Source: Paraescarpia echinospica (taxonomy: Eukaryota; Annelida; Polychaeta; Sabellida; Siboglinidae). Taken from it: a DNA stretch of 64,000 nt. The stretch lies in the NCBI GenBank assembly GCA_020002185.1, contig CM034537.1, positions 9,576,409 through 9,640,408 on the forward strand, written 5' to 3'. The position numbers and the translations under genes were made by a program. Below the pieces are notes generated by a model, which saw only the letters and a list, made by a program, of their open reading frames with translations, did no database searches and was not told the origin of the DNA. Of this stretch, positions 23,540-33,805 are shown piece by piece; position 1 is the first letter of the stretch, and each line of letters starts with the position of its first letter.

Positions 23540-24668
23540 TGTAGACAGTCCGGTCCAACTGTAGACAGTCCGTCCCAACTGTAGACAGTCCGTCCCAACT
23601 GTAGACAGTCCGGTCCAACTGTAGACAGTCCGGTCCAACTGTAGACAGTCCGGCCCAACTGTAGACAGTCCGGCCCAACTGTAGACAGTCCGGTCCAACT
23701 GTAGACAGTCCGGCCCAACTGTAGACAGTCCGGCCCAACTGTAGACAGTCCGGCCCAACTGTAGACAGTCCGGTCCAACTGTAGACAGTCCGGTCCAACT
23801 CTAGACAGTCCGGTCCAACTGTAGACAGTCCGGCCCAACTGTAGACAGTCCGGCCCAACTGTAGACAGTCCGGTCCAACTGTAGACAGTCCGGCCCAACT
23901 GTAGACAGTCCGGCCCAACTGTAGAGTCCGGTCCAACTGTAGACAGTCCGGCCCAACTGTAGACAGTCAGGCCCAACTGTAGACAGTCCGGTCCAACTGT
24001 AGACAGTCCGGTCCAACTGTAGACAGTCCGGCCCAACTGTAGAGTCCGGTCCAACTGTAGACAGTCCGGCCCAACTGTAGACAGTCCGGCCCAACTGTAG
24101 ACAGTCCGGTCCAACTGTAGACAGCCGGTCCAACCGTAGACAGTCCGGTCCAACCGTAGACAGTCCGGCCCAACCGTAGACAGTCCGGCCCAACCGTAGA
24201 CAGTCCGGCCCAACTGTAGACAGCCGGTCCAACTGTAGACAGTCCGGCCCAACTGTAGACAGTCCGGTCCAACTGTAGACAGTCCGGCCCAACTGTAGAC
24301 AGTCCGGCCCAACTGTAGACAGTCCGGCCCAACTGTAGACAGTCCGGTCCAACTGTAGACAGTCCGGTCCAACTCTAGACAGTCCGGTCCAACTGTAGAC
24401 AGTCCGGCCCAACTGTAGACAGTCCGGCCCAACTGTAGACAGTCCGGCCCAACTGTAGACAGTCCGGCCCAACTGTAGACAGTCCGGCCCAACTGTAGAG
24501 TCCGGTCCAACTGTAGACAGTCCGGTCCAACTGTAGACAGTCCGGCCCAACTGTAGACAGTCCGGCCCAACTGTAGACAGCCGGTCCAACTGTAGACAGT
24601 CCGGCCCAACTGTAGACAGTCCGGTCCAACTGTAGACAGTCCAGCCCAACTGTAGACAGCCAGTCCAA
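23540..24668 (-). repeat. 20-bp minisatellite inside the pseudogene, array 2
   Basis: Same unit as array 1, about 56 copies with shortened units (loss of GTA or CAG) that shift the frame. Three consecutive units read WAGLSTVGPDCLQLGRTVYS. The first six residues, WAGLST, sit just before DLIIEQ, where the parent protein family has the same motif, so the unit is a repeated piece of coding sequence. Confidence 0.95.
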
Positions 24669-25805
24669 CTGCGCCTCACCAGATGGTATCCTTCTTTAAA
24701 TTTCTGGTGGACATCTGGCTGTGTTTTTGGCAGATTAAGCATCATTTGTAGATACATGTATGCCGGTTTGGCATATAGCATGTGTTCAGATGTGGCGAAG
24801 TACGGAAACATTTCACCTACTGATTGAAGATGTAATCTCCAGTTGCCTATCTGCTCAGATTCGATGAATCTTCGCTGGATGTCCAAGATATCCATGTAAT
24901 GCACCCATAGCATCATTGTCTAAGTAGTAATAATTTCCTTCGTCTCATTCAGTTTACTTTGGATTATCTCTTAACACCTCTCCTCTGATGAACACTTCTC
25001 TTCCGCAGATAAGGTAGAAGACACTGCTCTTTCATACAGTTCTTTAGCTGTTGTCAAGTCGGTCGTGACGGTATCTGGTTATACAGCTGGTATCCCCTGT
25101 GCATCTACCTCAGGATCAGCACTTGCTATGCTTCCTTCTGGTTCCTTTGCAGTCTCTTTGGTTGCTACTGGCATGTTGTATGCATTAGCCACAATAATGG
25201 TGTTCACTGCAGCATCTACAGAATGTGGTCATGCACAGCTCTAAACACAGCCTTGCCAGTCATCTTGTGGCTCACCTTGTTACTGGCATATACAACTTCC
25301 AGGAGTCCTTGCAGTTCCGAACCTACCATCAGGTGCCCGATGCTTCCCAGGAAACTCATCTCCATGTGAAAACCTACAAGCGCTTGAGATCATTGCAATC
25401 TAGGTGTGATCAGATAATTGTCAAGGCTTTCTAGTGTAAGGGCTGGTCTAACACGAGGACTGGAGTGACATGATATTGCATTGCCTGATCTGACACCATG
25501 TTCAGTGTAGAATAGACACATGATGGACAACTGGGATCAAGGTCAATCATTGGGAGTAACATTACAGAAGACTGCCCTGGGTGTTGGCCATGATACAGCA
25601 TCTGCACTGATCCGGACAATGTTGGCCTGGGGAGTGAAGGAGTAGGTAACTCTTCCACAGCACATAATTGTGACATGGGATCTTCAACAGTCATATGTGC
25701 AAGTGGCAAATAATTGAGAGGTGACAATGTTGGAGGCATCTTGAAATACTCAATGTTTATGCGGCCATCTGCAGGAATGTCCGAATCGTACCACGTAGCG
25801 TACAT

Positions 25806-26044
25806 GAAAGAACAAAGCAGTGGTATTTATATAAATAAAAAAGATTGTGGTGGGGTCGGCAAATAACAAGATGTTGTTGAGCACATTTGTGCAAAATATG
25901 TTGGACAACTGCCCTGTCTGCTGTATCCTAAATGTAGCCCTGTTTTATAGTAAATATATAGTAAAATGTTGTTATTTGATGGTCAACACATTTTTGTATA
26001 TTCCAAATGCATTTTTGTATTCAAAACCCCTTATTAGAATTAAA
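25806..26044. other. CTU2 intron sequence
   Basis: Nothing recognised. Confidence 0.4.
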
Positions 26045-26400
26045 CATTGCTAAAATATGTCATCTGACAGCAAAGATGGGGCAATATTTTGATTTATGCC
26101 GGCCATATTGGATTAAACAAATTAGCTACTTACCTAATCACATCTTAATATATCCCAAGTAAATCCATTTGTTAAAAGCCCCTCGTTAGAATTTAAAAAT
26201 ACTTAAATATGTCATCTGACAGTAAAGGTATGGCAAGATTTTGGTGGCCATATTGGATTTATGCTAATTTCACATATTTGTCATGCAGGGATTTCTTAGT
26301 ACTTTTAGTATGGTGTTGTGGGCACCTCATAGAATACAACTGTACCAAAAGAAATTCTGTTGCAATTTGTTCCCCAAGTGAAACCTTAGTTTGTTTGGAC
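26045..26400 (-). repeat. Dispersed repeat, inverted copy of 14215-14545
   Basis: The reverse complement matches 14215-14545, including AAATCCAATATGG and the GACATATTTAAGTA block. It ends near TTTGGACTAATGG, a word also found at the start of copies A and C. Confidence 0.8.
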
Positions 26401-27730
26401 TAATGGCAGACAAGAACATTGTTTCTGACATCTCATTAGTTTAGAGCACCATGTCAACTTGTGATCTTGACTGACCTTGACCTATGGGAGTCGTTGGGCG
26501 CCACGTGGAAGTTTGAAATGTGACAGCCCTCTCCTGGGGTTTCTCTTTGAAGTGTACCTTGGGTCTTCTGTTGACACATTGACTGTGAAAAACGTGTTGA
26601 CGCGAGAGCCGACGCGTCACCGACCAAGGTGTCAAGTGGAGCCTGTCACCGAAGCAGTCATCAAGTCATGTCACAACACATTAGGCACAAGTGTCTTTCA
26701 TGCATCAAAAATGTCATGCATTCACTTATTCACATTCACTAACAACTCATGACTGGAAAAATACCTTCATCCATACAACAAAATTAGTAAACACACACAA
26801 ATAACTGTACTGAACCTGAATCACCAGAGAAATGTATGTTTCTATTTTCAAATATATATATACACACATATATATATATAATATATATACATATATAATT
26901 CAATTTTTAAAGTCAAAATAATCAATTTTAAACGACCACTAACACATGTCAAATGTATACTTCTTGCAACAAACCCAAAATATTGTTTGCAATTTTAATT
27001 TTCTGCTGCCAAAAGTAAACAAAACATTTGAGATCATAAAAATTCTATTAACAATACAATGGCTAGTTTAAGTGTAAGGCTCTTTGATGTTAGAGGCTGC
27101 GATTTCCCTACACTGAAAACAGTCAAATCAGGTTGTTAAAGACTAAGCGAAATGAACCTTTTTTATTCCCAATATGAATGAAATATTTCTAACCCCCTCC
27201 CCCTCCATCACCCTTTTCAAGGCCCATTTTGGTCACACTTTTCTGTACATTTTCTGCCCAGTTTATCACCTCACCTCACACATGGAGCAATGGCTTTGAC
27301 TGCTGCCCCCTTCTGCTGCTCCCCATGACTTGGCCAAACCAAGCTTTTCTCCTGTTCTAAAATACACTTAACAACTTTAAACATTTTCACAAAATATCAA
27401 CACATTATAAAACATGTTATATTTGTAAGTGGTACGATTGAATACTGACTGGAAATGTGGGCAAAGTGAATACAATTTACATGCGAGTATCTTCATGTAA
27501 ATATATTCCTCCATATTATTATTACCATGTGTAATATATCTGAATTTTCCAATACAACTGAATGTTTTTAGAATGTCAAATGAGATTTGGACTCGCGGAT
27601 CTTTAATATAAATTCTTATAACCAACGTTGTCAACTTTGGCATTCTTTATTTTTAATAATAGCCATTGAAAGTTTGAAAATGCATTGTAATACCTTAGAC
27701 GTTGTACCATCTTAATGTGTTCCACATTCT
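26401..27730. other. CTU2 intron sequence with a GC-richer patch
   Basis: A patch at 26480-26740 is open on both strands (60-90 codons) and has CpG-containing words, but no protein was recognised and no matching splice pair was found. A TA-rich microsatellite occurs at 26855-26900. The rest is AT-rich and featureless. Confidence 0.4.
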
Positions 27731-27734
27731 AGTG

Positions 27735-28190
27735 GTGTAATAACAACTAGTGTGGTTATTCTAGTGGTGTAATAACAACTAGTGTGGTTATTCTAGTGGT
27801 GTAATAACAACTAGTGTGGTTATTCTAGTGGTGTAATAACAACTAGTGTGGTTATTCTAGTGGTGTAATAACAACTAGTGTGGTTATTCTAGTGGTGTAA
27901 TAACAACTAGTGTGGTTATTATAGTGGTGTAATAACAACTAGTGTGGTTATTATAGTGGTGTAATAACAACTAGTGTGGTTATTCTAGTGGTGTAATAAC
28001 AACTAGTGTGGTTATTCTAGTGTTGTAATAACAACTAGTGTGGTTATTCTAGTGGTGTAATAACAACTAGTGTGGTTATTCTAGTGGTGTAATAACAACT
28101 AGTGTGGTTATTCTAGTGGTGTAATAACAACTAGTGTGGTTATTCTAGTGGTGTAATAACAACTAGTGTGGTTATTCTAGTGGTGTAATA
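27735..28190. repeat. Minisatellite, 32-bp unit, about 14 copies
   Basis: The unit is GGTGTAATAACAACTAGTGT plus GGTTATTCTAGT, nearly perfect. It ends directly at the 5'-truncated start of non-LTR copy B. Confidence 0.95.
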
Positions 28191-28198
28191 GGAATATT

Positions 28199-30036
28199 AG
28201 TTTCCATCAAACAATAGCAGGCAGAGAATCTTAGCTCTACAGCTGGGTGTAATACACAACCAGAGCCACCACTGATTCAATAGCTCAATGCACCAACTAA
28301 GACAATACACAACACTGTGAGTGACAGTGTCCAGAGTGAGGCCTAAGCAGTGTCCTCATTCCTGAATAGATCAATTAAACCTGCCAAGTGGGTGACATTC
28401 TGCACAAGTGTTCATTAATCCTTAGTGATTGTTCAGAACACCAGACTGACCACATACCTAAACAAAGCGAATGTAATAGGTGAAGAACAGGCAGTGTTCA
28501 AATAGGGGTATTGGTTGAATTGTATTTGTCTCGACGCAAAAGGCTTTATTGTGCCTTCATCGATTATAAGAAAGCATTTGACTTAGTAGACCGGTCCTCC
28601 CTGTGGTCTAAGATAATTTCATGCGGTATTAATGGTATTGTGTTGAAAGTTGTATACAACATGTACAAAAATGCTAAATCATGTATAAATCAGGGCCAGG
28701 CTGTGTCAGCCTTCTTCTCATGTGATGTATAGGTATGGCAAGGAGAAAACTTGTGTCCTTTGTTATTTGCTATTTACCTGAATCATTTTGAACACTGTTA
28801 GTCACAATTATAACGGACTTGACATGGCAGCTGGTGAAATTTACAACAACTTTAGTGATGATGATGTAGAAAATGTATGTTCTACTATATGCTGATGACA
28901 CTAGAATGATTCAATCAAATACAGATTTCTTGCTTGTGTATAGCGGAACTATGTCAACTCTTCTAATGGTTGACATTTGGTTGTTTCAGGTGTCAACTAT
29001 ATTGTGAATCTGTAATTATTAGTCTATATTGATACAATTTATTTACATAGTACCATGTCTACACAAGGCATGGCAAGCGTAAACAGAACAGCAGATTGTA
29101 TTTGATATCAATAAAGTGTAGGATATTTCACTCTATAGTTGTCCAGAATATTAATTTTCTATGTTTGTCACCTACAGGTTTCTACAGACAATACATCTTT
29201 AACCAATAGACACCACAGTCACACCATTTTATAATAATTAAATGAACATCAAAATAAACACAACTTGCAATTATAGAAAATCAATAGTTTTGAAGATAAA
29301 AAGTGTTAGACAATTGTTCAGTCTAACAGGGGTCAAGTGTGTCTACTCTGCCTGGGCGCTGTGACCAATTAAAGATTAGTCAAGGTCTCAATGGAACAGT
29401 AGCACTAAGGCTGCAGAGTTTAGTCATGGTGTTGACTTTGTGGCACATTAAACAAAATCTACTGTTGGGGTGTCTACTCTGCCTGGGCGCTGTGACCAAT
29501 TAAAGATTAGTCAAGGTCTCAATGGAACAGTAGCACTAGGCTGCAGAGTTTAGTCATCGTGTTGACTTTGTGGCAGGCACATTAAACAAAATCTACTGTT
29601 GAGGTGGTCTCAAGGGCCCTTCTCAAAACCGCATCACTAGATAATGTAAAACTTTTGCACTTTGGGGGCCCCTTAGGTGCCCTTAGAATGATTCAATCAA
29701 ATACAGATTTCTTGTATATAGTGGCAGCACCCTAAGATACATCTATGCAAAATTAGAAAAAAAGTTGCTGAACAGTTTTTGAAAAAATAGGCCAAATGTT
29801 ACATTTTACCAGTTTTGGGGTCTTTGGAGGCCCTAGGGAGCCCTTAAAATGATTCAATGAAATACAGATTTCTTGTGCATAGTGGCAATGCCCTAAGATA
29901 TGTCTATGCAAAATTAGAGAAAAATTTGCTGAACGGTTTCTGAGATACGGCAGCTAACCGCGGACGGCGGACGGAGGACGGCAGATGGCGGAGGCAGAGT
30001 GATGGCAATAGTCCCTTGGACCTTCGGCCAAAGGAC
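28199..30036 (+). mobile_element. Non-LTR-derived repeat, copy B
   Basis: This is 5' truncated relative to copies A and C. It contains the 73-codon RT fragment at 28511-28732 (LYCAFIDYKKAFDLVDRSS to SCDV and stop) and, in another frame, YADDT at 28888-28902. An internal segment of about 125 bases around CTGCCTGGGCGCTGTGACC is duplicated at about 29340 and 29470. It ends with the GGACGG-rich tail and a local hairpin, CCCTTGGACCTTCGGCCAAA then GGAC. Confidence 0.9.
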
Positions 30037-30114
30037 TAAAAAGTCACATCGTTAATTATGATATAGAAATCATTATTCAACATAAGACACAATTTTACAA
30101 ATAATGTTGCTTTC

Positions 30115-31840
30115 CTCCTTTTTCCCTGCTGTACAGGGGTGAGGGTCAGGAACAGTAAAGCTGAACCACTCTCTGTGTCTCCTCCTTGTTCCCTGCTGTA
30201 CAGGGGTGAGGGTCAGGTACAGTATAGCTGAACCACTCTCTGTGTCTCCTCCTTGTTCCCTGCTGTACAGGGGTGAGGGTCAGGAACAGTAAAGCTGAAC
30301 CACTCTCTGTGTCTCCTCCTTGTTCCCTGCTGTACAGGGGTGAGGGTCAGGTACAGTATAGCTGAACCACTCTCTGTGTCTCCTCCTTGTTCCCTGCTGT
30401 ACAGGGGTGAGGGTCAGGAACAGTAAAGCTGAACCACTCCCTGTGTCTCCTCCTTGTTCCCTGCTGTACAGGGGTGAGGGTCAGGTACAGTATAGCTGAA
30501 CCACTCTCTGTGTCTCCTCCTTGTTCCCTGCTGTACAGGGGTGAGGGTCAGAGAGAGTATAGCTGAACCACTCTCTGTGTCTCCTCCTTGTTCCCTGCTG
30601 TACAGGGGTGAGGGTCAGGTACAGTATAGCTGAACCACTCTCTGTGTCTCCTCCTTGTTTCCTGCTGTACAGGGGTGAGGGTCAGGTACAGTAAAGCTGA
30701 ACCACTCTGTGTGTCTCCTCCTTGTTCCCTGCTGTACAGGGGTGAGGGTCAGGTACAGTATAGCTGAACCACTCTCTGTGTCTCCTCCTTGTTTCCTGCT
30801 GTACAGGGGTGAGGGTCAGGTACAGTAAAGCTGAACCACTCTCTGTGTCTCCTTGTTCCCTGCTGTACAGGGGTGAGGGTCAGGTACAGTATAGCTGAAC
30901 CACTCTCTGTGTCTCCTCCTTGTTCCCTGCTGTACAGGGGTGAGGGTCAGGAACAGTAAAGCTGAACCACTCTCTGTGTCTCCTTGTTCCCTGCTGTACA
31001 GGGGTGAGGGTCAGGTACAGTATAGCTGAACCACTCTCATTGTCTCCTCCTTGTTCCATGCTGTACAGGGGTGAGGGTCAGGTGCAGTATAGCTGAACCA
31101 CTCTGTGTCTCCTCCTTCTTCCCTGCTGTACAGGGATGAGGGTCAGGTACACTATAGCTGAACCACTCTCATTGTCTCCTCCTTGTTCCCTGCTGTACAG
31201 GGGTGAGGGTCAGGTACAGTATAGCTGAACCACTCTCTGTGTCTCCTCCTTGTTCCCTGCTGTACAGGGGTGAGGGTCAGGTACAGTATAGCTGAACCAC
31301 TCTCATTGTCTCCTCCTTGTTCCCTGCTGTACAGGGGTGAGGGTCAGGTACAGTATAGCTGAACCACTCTCTGTGTCTCCTCCTTGTTCCCTGCTGTACA
31401 GGGGTGAGGGTCAGGTACAGTATAGCTGAACCACTCTGTGTGTCTCCTCCTTGTTCCCTGCTGTACAGGGGTGAGGGTCAGGTACAGTAAAGCTGAACCA
31501 CTCTGTGTGTCTCCTCCTTGTTGCCTGCTGTACAGGGGTGAGGGTCAGGTACAGTATAGCTGAACCACTCTGTGTGTCTCCTCCTTGTTCCCTGCTGTAC
31601 AGGGGTGAGGGTCAGGTACAGTAAAGCTGAACCACTCTGTGTGTCTCCTCCTTGTTCCCTGCTGTACAGGGGTGAGGGTCAGGTATAGTAAAGCTGAACC
31701 ACTCTGTGTGTCTCCTCCTTGTTCCCTGCTGTACAGGGGTGAGGGTCAGGAACAGTAAAGCTGAACCACTCTCTGTCTCCTCCTTGTTCCCTGCTGTACA
31801 GGGGTGAGGGTCAGGAACAGTAAAGCTGAACCACGCACTG
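30115..31840 (-). repeat. 67-bp minisatellite derived from a LINE 3' end
   Basis: About 26 units of about 66 bp; the - strand contains TGCTGTACAGGGGTGAGGGT as reverse complement and reads AGCAGGGAACAAGGAGGAGA. The last unit on the right runs into the LINE 3' coding region at about 31840. The end of that LINE's ORF, KRHSAWFSFT followed by VPDPHPCTAGNKEET, is read straight into the array. Confidence 0.92.
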
Positions 31841-32410
31841 TGTCTTTTCCTTCCATAGTTTTCTATGAATCGCTCCCTCTCTCCATCTTTCATCCTCCCC
31901 TGATCTTATCATGTCCTCACGCAGTCCTCCCATCTCAGCTGTGGTCTTCCCCTTTTCCTGTGTCCTTTATGTTGTTCCGCCTCTGCTCTCTTTGCTATTT
32001 TTTCGGGATCCATCCTTGCCAAGTGGCTTGTCCATCTCATCCGACTTCTCAATAATCCTCCTGTTACACTGCATTGCATTCCAAACTCTTTTCTCGGATC
32101 ATTCGTCCTTCTTCTGTCTACCCTCTTTGTTCTTGTTATTCATCTAAACCAGTTGTTTTCACAAATCTGCAGCTTCTGTTGTTGTTCTATCAGCGCCACT
32201 GTCTCCAGACCACACAGGCATGCCGGTGCAACACACACTCTCAGGACTTTCCCTTTCAGCTTTTTCAAGATTTTTCTGTCCATCCATGACTCCCTCTTCC
32301 TTTCTGCAAGCATTCGCTCCTGCTTGTATTCGGCATTGCATCTCCACATCTAAACGCCCACCCGCCGTAACCATTCCTCCAAGGCACACAAAGCCGTCCA
32401 AAATTAACAA
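31841..32410 (-). mobile_element. LINE 3' fragment (end of reverse transcriptase ORF), frameshifted
   Basis: The - strand peptides FVCLGGMVTAGGRLDVEM, KGKVLRVCVAPACLCGLETV and ICENNWFR match the C-terminal region shared by many non-LTR ORF2 proteins. The following HLARMDP-type region and KEKTQC...WFSFT complete the end. The order is correct but frames change at least twice. It is followed at once by the 67-bp array. Confidence 0.75.
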
Positions 32411-32870
32411 ATAATAATTATTTTAAAAGACACCGACTCACTGAGTTTACTGAAATGTGTGTTTAAAAATGAAGGACATGGCCAATAATGTGTCATCACC
32501 TAATCACCTATTTTTACTTTTTGTTCACACTTAACATAAATTATATGCTTTCAGCAAACATACCATACATAAAAAATCTAATTTCAGTGCTAGAAAAGGC
32601 CATGTTTCCAACTGTCTTGAAAATGTCAACTACAAAACAAAATACTACCTATATTGTTTGAAATCACATCAAAAAACAAGAACCATAAGGACTGTGTTTA
32701 TGATCGTTGTTAATGATAGGAAATGGTTGCTTGTTATGCAATGCTCATCTAAAATGTATTTTGATGAGATTTAATGTTTAGAACAAACACCTAATAAAAA
32801 GTGTTTAGACAAATTGATGAAATAAAAAAAATGGCAAAAGGTTTTCAGTATTCTGAAACACTGTCCAGAC
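32411..32870. other. CTU2 intron, AT-rich, no feature seen
   Basis: Nothing recognised. Confidence 0.5.
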
Positions 32871-32874
32871 TGGT

Positions 32875-33015
32875 GTGCCACTTTGAGTGTGCCACTTTGA
32901 GGCTTGATCGTGCCACTCTGTGCATGCCACTCTGAGTGTGCCATTCTAAGCATGCCACAATGAGCATGCCACTAAGCATGTCACACTGATCGTGCCACTC
33001 TTAAGCATGCCACAC
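32875..33015. repeat. Degenerate short tandem repeat near a CTU2 donor
   Basis: Units of about 14 bp of the type GTGCCACTCTGAGC/GCATGCCACTAAG. It ends about 15 bases from the donor of exon 33030-33118 but does not include that junction. Confidence 0.8.
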
Positions 33016-33029
33016 GGATTGTGTCTCAC

Positions 33030-33118
33030 CTGCAGATGGTGTTCACTGTCGTGGCTGACTTGGCGTGAAGGGTCAGTACAAACTGCTCCGTGAGACTGTC
33101 CAGTGAGTGACCAGCCTG
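33030..33118 (-). CDS. CTU2: CTU2 exon (AGHSLDSLTEQFVLTLHAKS)
   Basis: 89 nt; acceptor GATTTGTAG and donor TGCAG/GTGAGA. It encodes QAGHSLDSLTEQF, VLTLHAKSATTV and NTIC plus two bases. It aligns with human ASIHRLMEAFILRL...STVSTVYRT. It enters in phase 0 and leaves in phase 2. The following residues expected from the family are a basic linker and a CxxC, not seen. Confidence 0.85.
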
Positions 33119-33124
33119 CTACAA

Positions 33125-33720
33125 ATCACATACATGGTTAGTTTACCACTCAGTAGTTGGACAGACAGAATCACCACAGACTCAGCAAAACATTGAGATC
33201 ATAAAGTTTTTGAGTTATTGCCGTTTGTCGCGAATGTTTAATCTTGCAAGCAGATATAATGCAAGGTTGAGTATTCATGGTGTTCAAATGGCAAAAAGTT
33301 AATACAATTCCTGTGTACATCCAGCGACAAACTTGTAGATCTATAAGAATGTTACCTTTATGGTGATATCAAAAAATATTAAATTCCACGACTGCTATTT
33401 CATGCAGAATCTGAAACAACAGGCCGCAATGCCAGTTACTGTGCGAAAGGATAGGGTGCACTCAGCGGCCCTGCCTGTGGTGACGTCAGCAACGTCTGAC
33501 GGGTTGTGATATGCAAATGACCACGTTTGAGCGGGCTTAGGACATGAGTTCACAATGAAGAGGCTCCATATTAGGCACCTTACTTGACAAAAGTATTAAG
33601 TTTGATGTGAAGCTTCAGACATTTAAAATGTCATTACACTTTGTCTTTAATAATTACCACAGAACAACCAACCTCCAAAGACTCCAAGGAAAGAGAAACT
33701 AGACAAGGGACCTAAATACT
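33125..33720. other. CTU2 intron between two exons
   Basis: About 600 bases; a short intron for this gene. Nothing else recognised. Confidence 0.6.
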
Positions 33721-33723
33721 GAC

Positions 33724-33805
33724 CTTTGTTGAGAGTTTGGGAATAAAGACCGGTGTAACATTGTTGAGTCTATTGTAGACAGCAATCTCCTTGGCCGAGA
33801 ACTCT
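33724..33805 (-). CDS. CTU2: CTU2 exon (KEIAVYNRL block)
   Basis: 82 nt; acceptor GGTGTTTACAG and donor AAAG/GTCAGT. With the split Arg codon it reads REFSAKEIAVYNRLNNV and TPVFIPKLSTK, matching human RDHTLKEVAFYNRLFSV and PSVFTPAVDTK. It enters in phase 2 and leaves in phase 0. The acceptor is the last member of the 4.2-kb array upstream. Confidence 0.93.

Larger units (their letters stand above)
22380..25805 (-). pseudogene. Decayed copy of an expanded hypothetical-protein family, with internal tandem duplication and minisatellites
   Basis: Fragments in order on the - strand are QSSVMLLPMIDLDPSCPSC (about 25560), then a stretch with many stops, a block at 24680-24916 (WVHYMDILDIQRRF, LPKTQPDVHQKFKEGYHL), then DLIIEQELMTTVKTYG, LLWVLSMPASANINDATQTF and SGIAYETSDQ, ending near ERASEVGEHT at about 22430. 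From memory this resembles a large family of uncharacterised proteins in molluscs and other invertebrates; its function is unknown to me. Stops and frameshifts are frequent. The region 22600-23380 is duplicated at 23381-24751, each copy holding its own minisatellite. Confidence 0.75.

Noticed and set aside
22693..24916. A 364-371 codon repeat protein (WAGLSTVGPDCLQL)
   Set aside because: The open frame passes through a 20-bp satellite inside a pseudogene that has stops on both sides. It is not a functional gene.
26441..26752. Host exon in the GC-richer patch, open on both strands
   Set aside because: No recognisable protein, no matching splice pair and no fit to CTU2.
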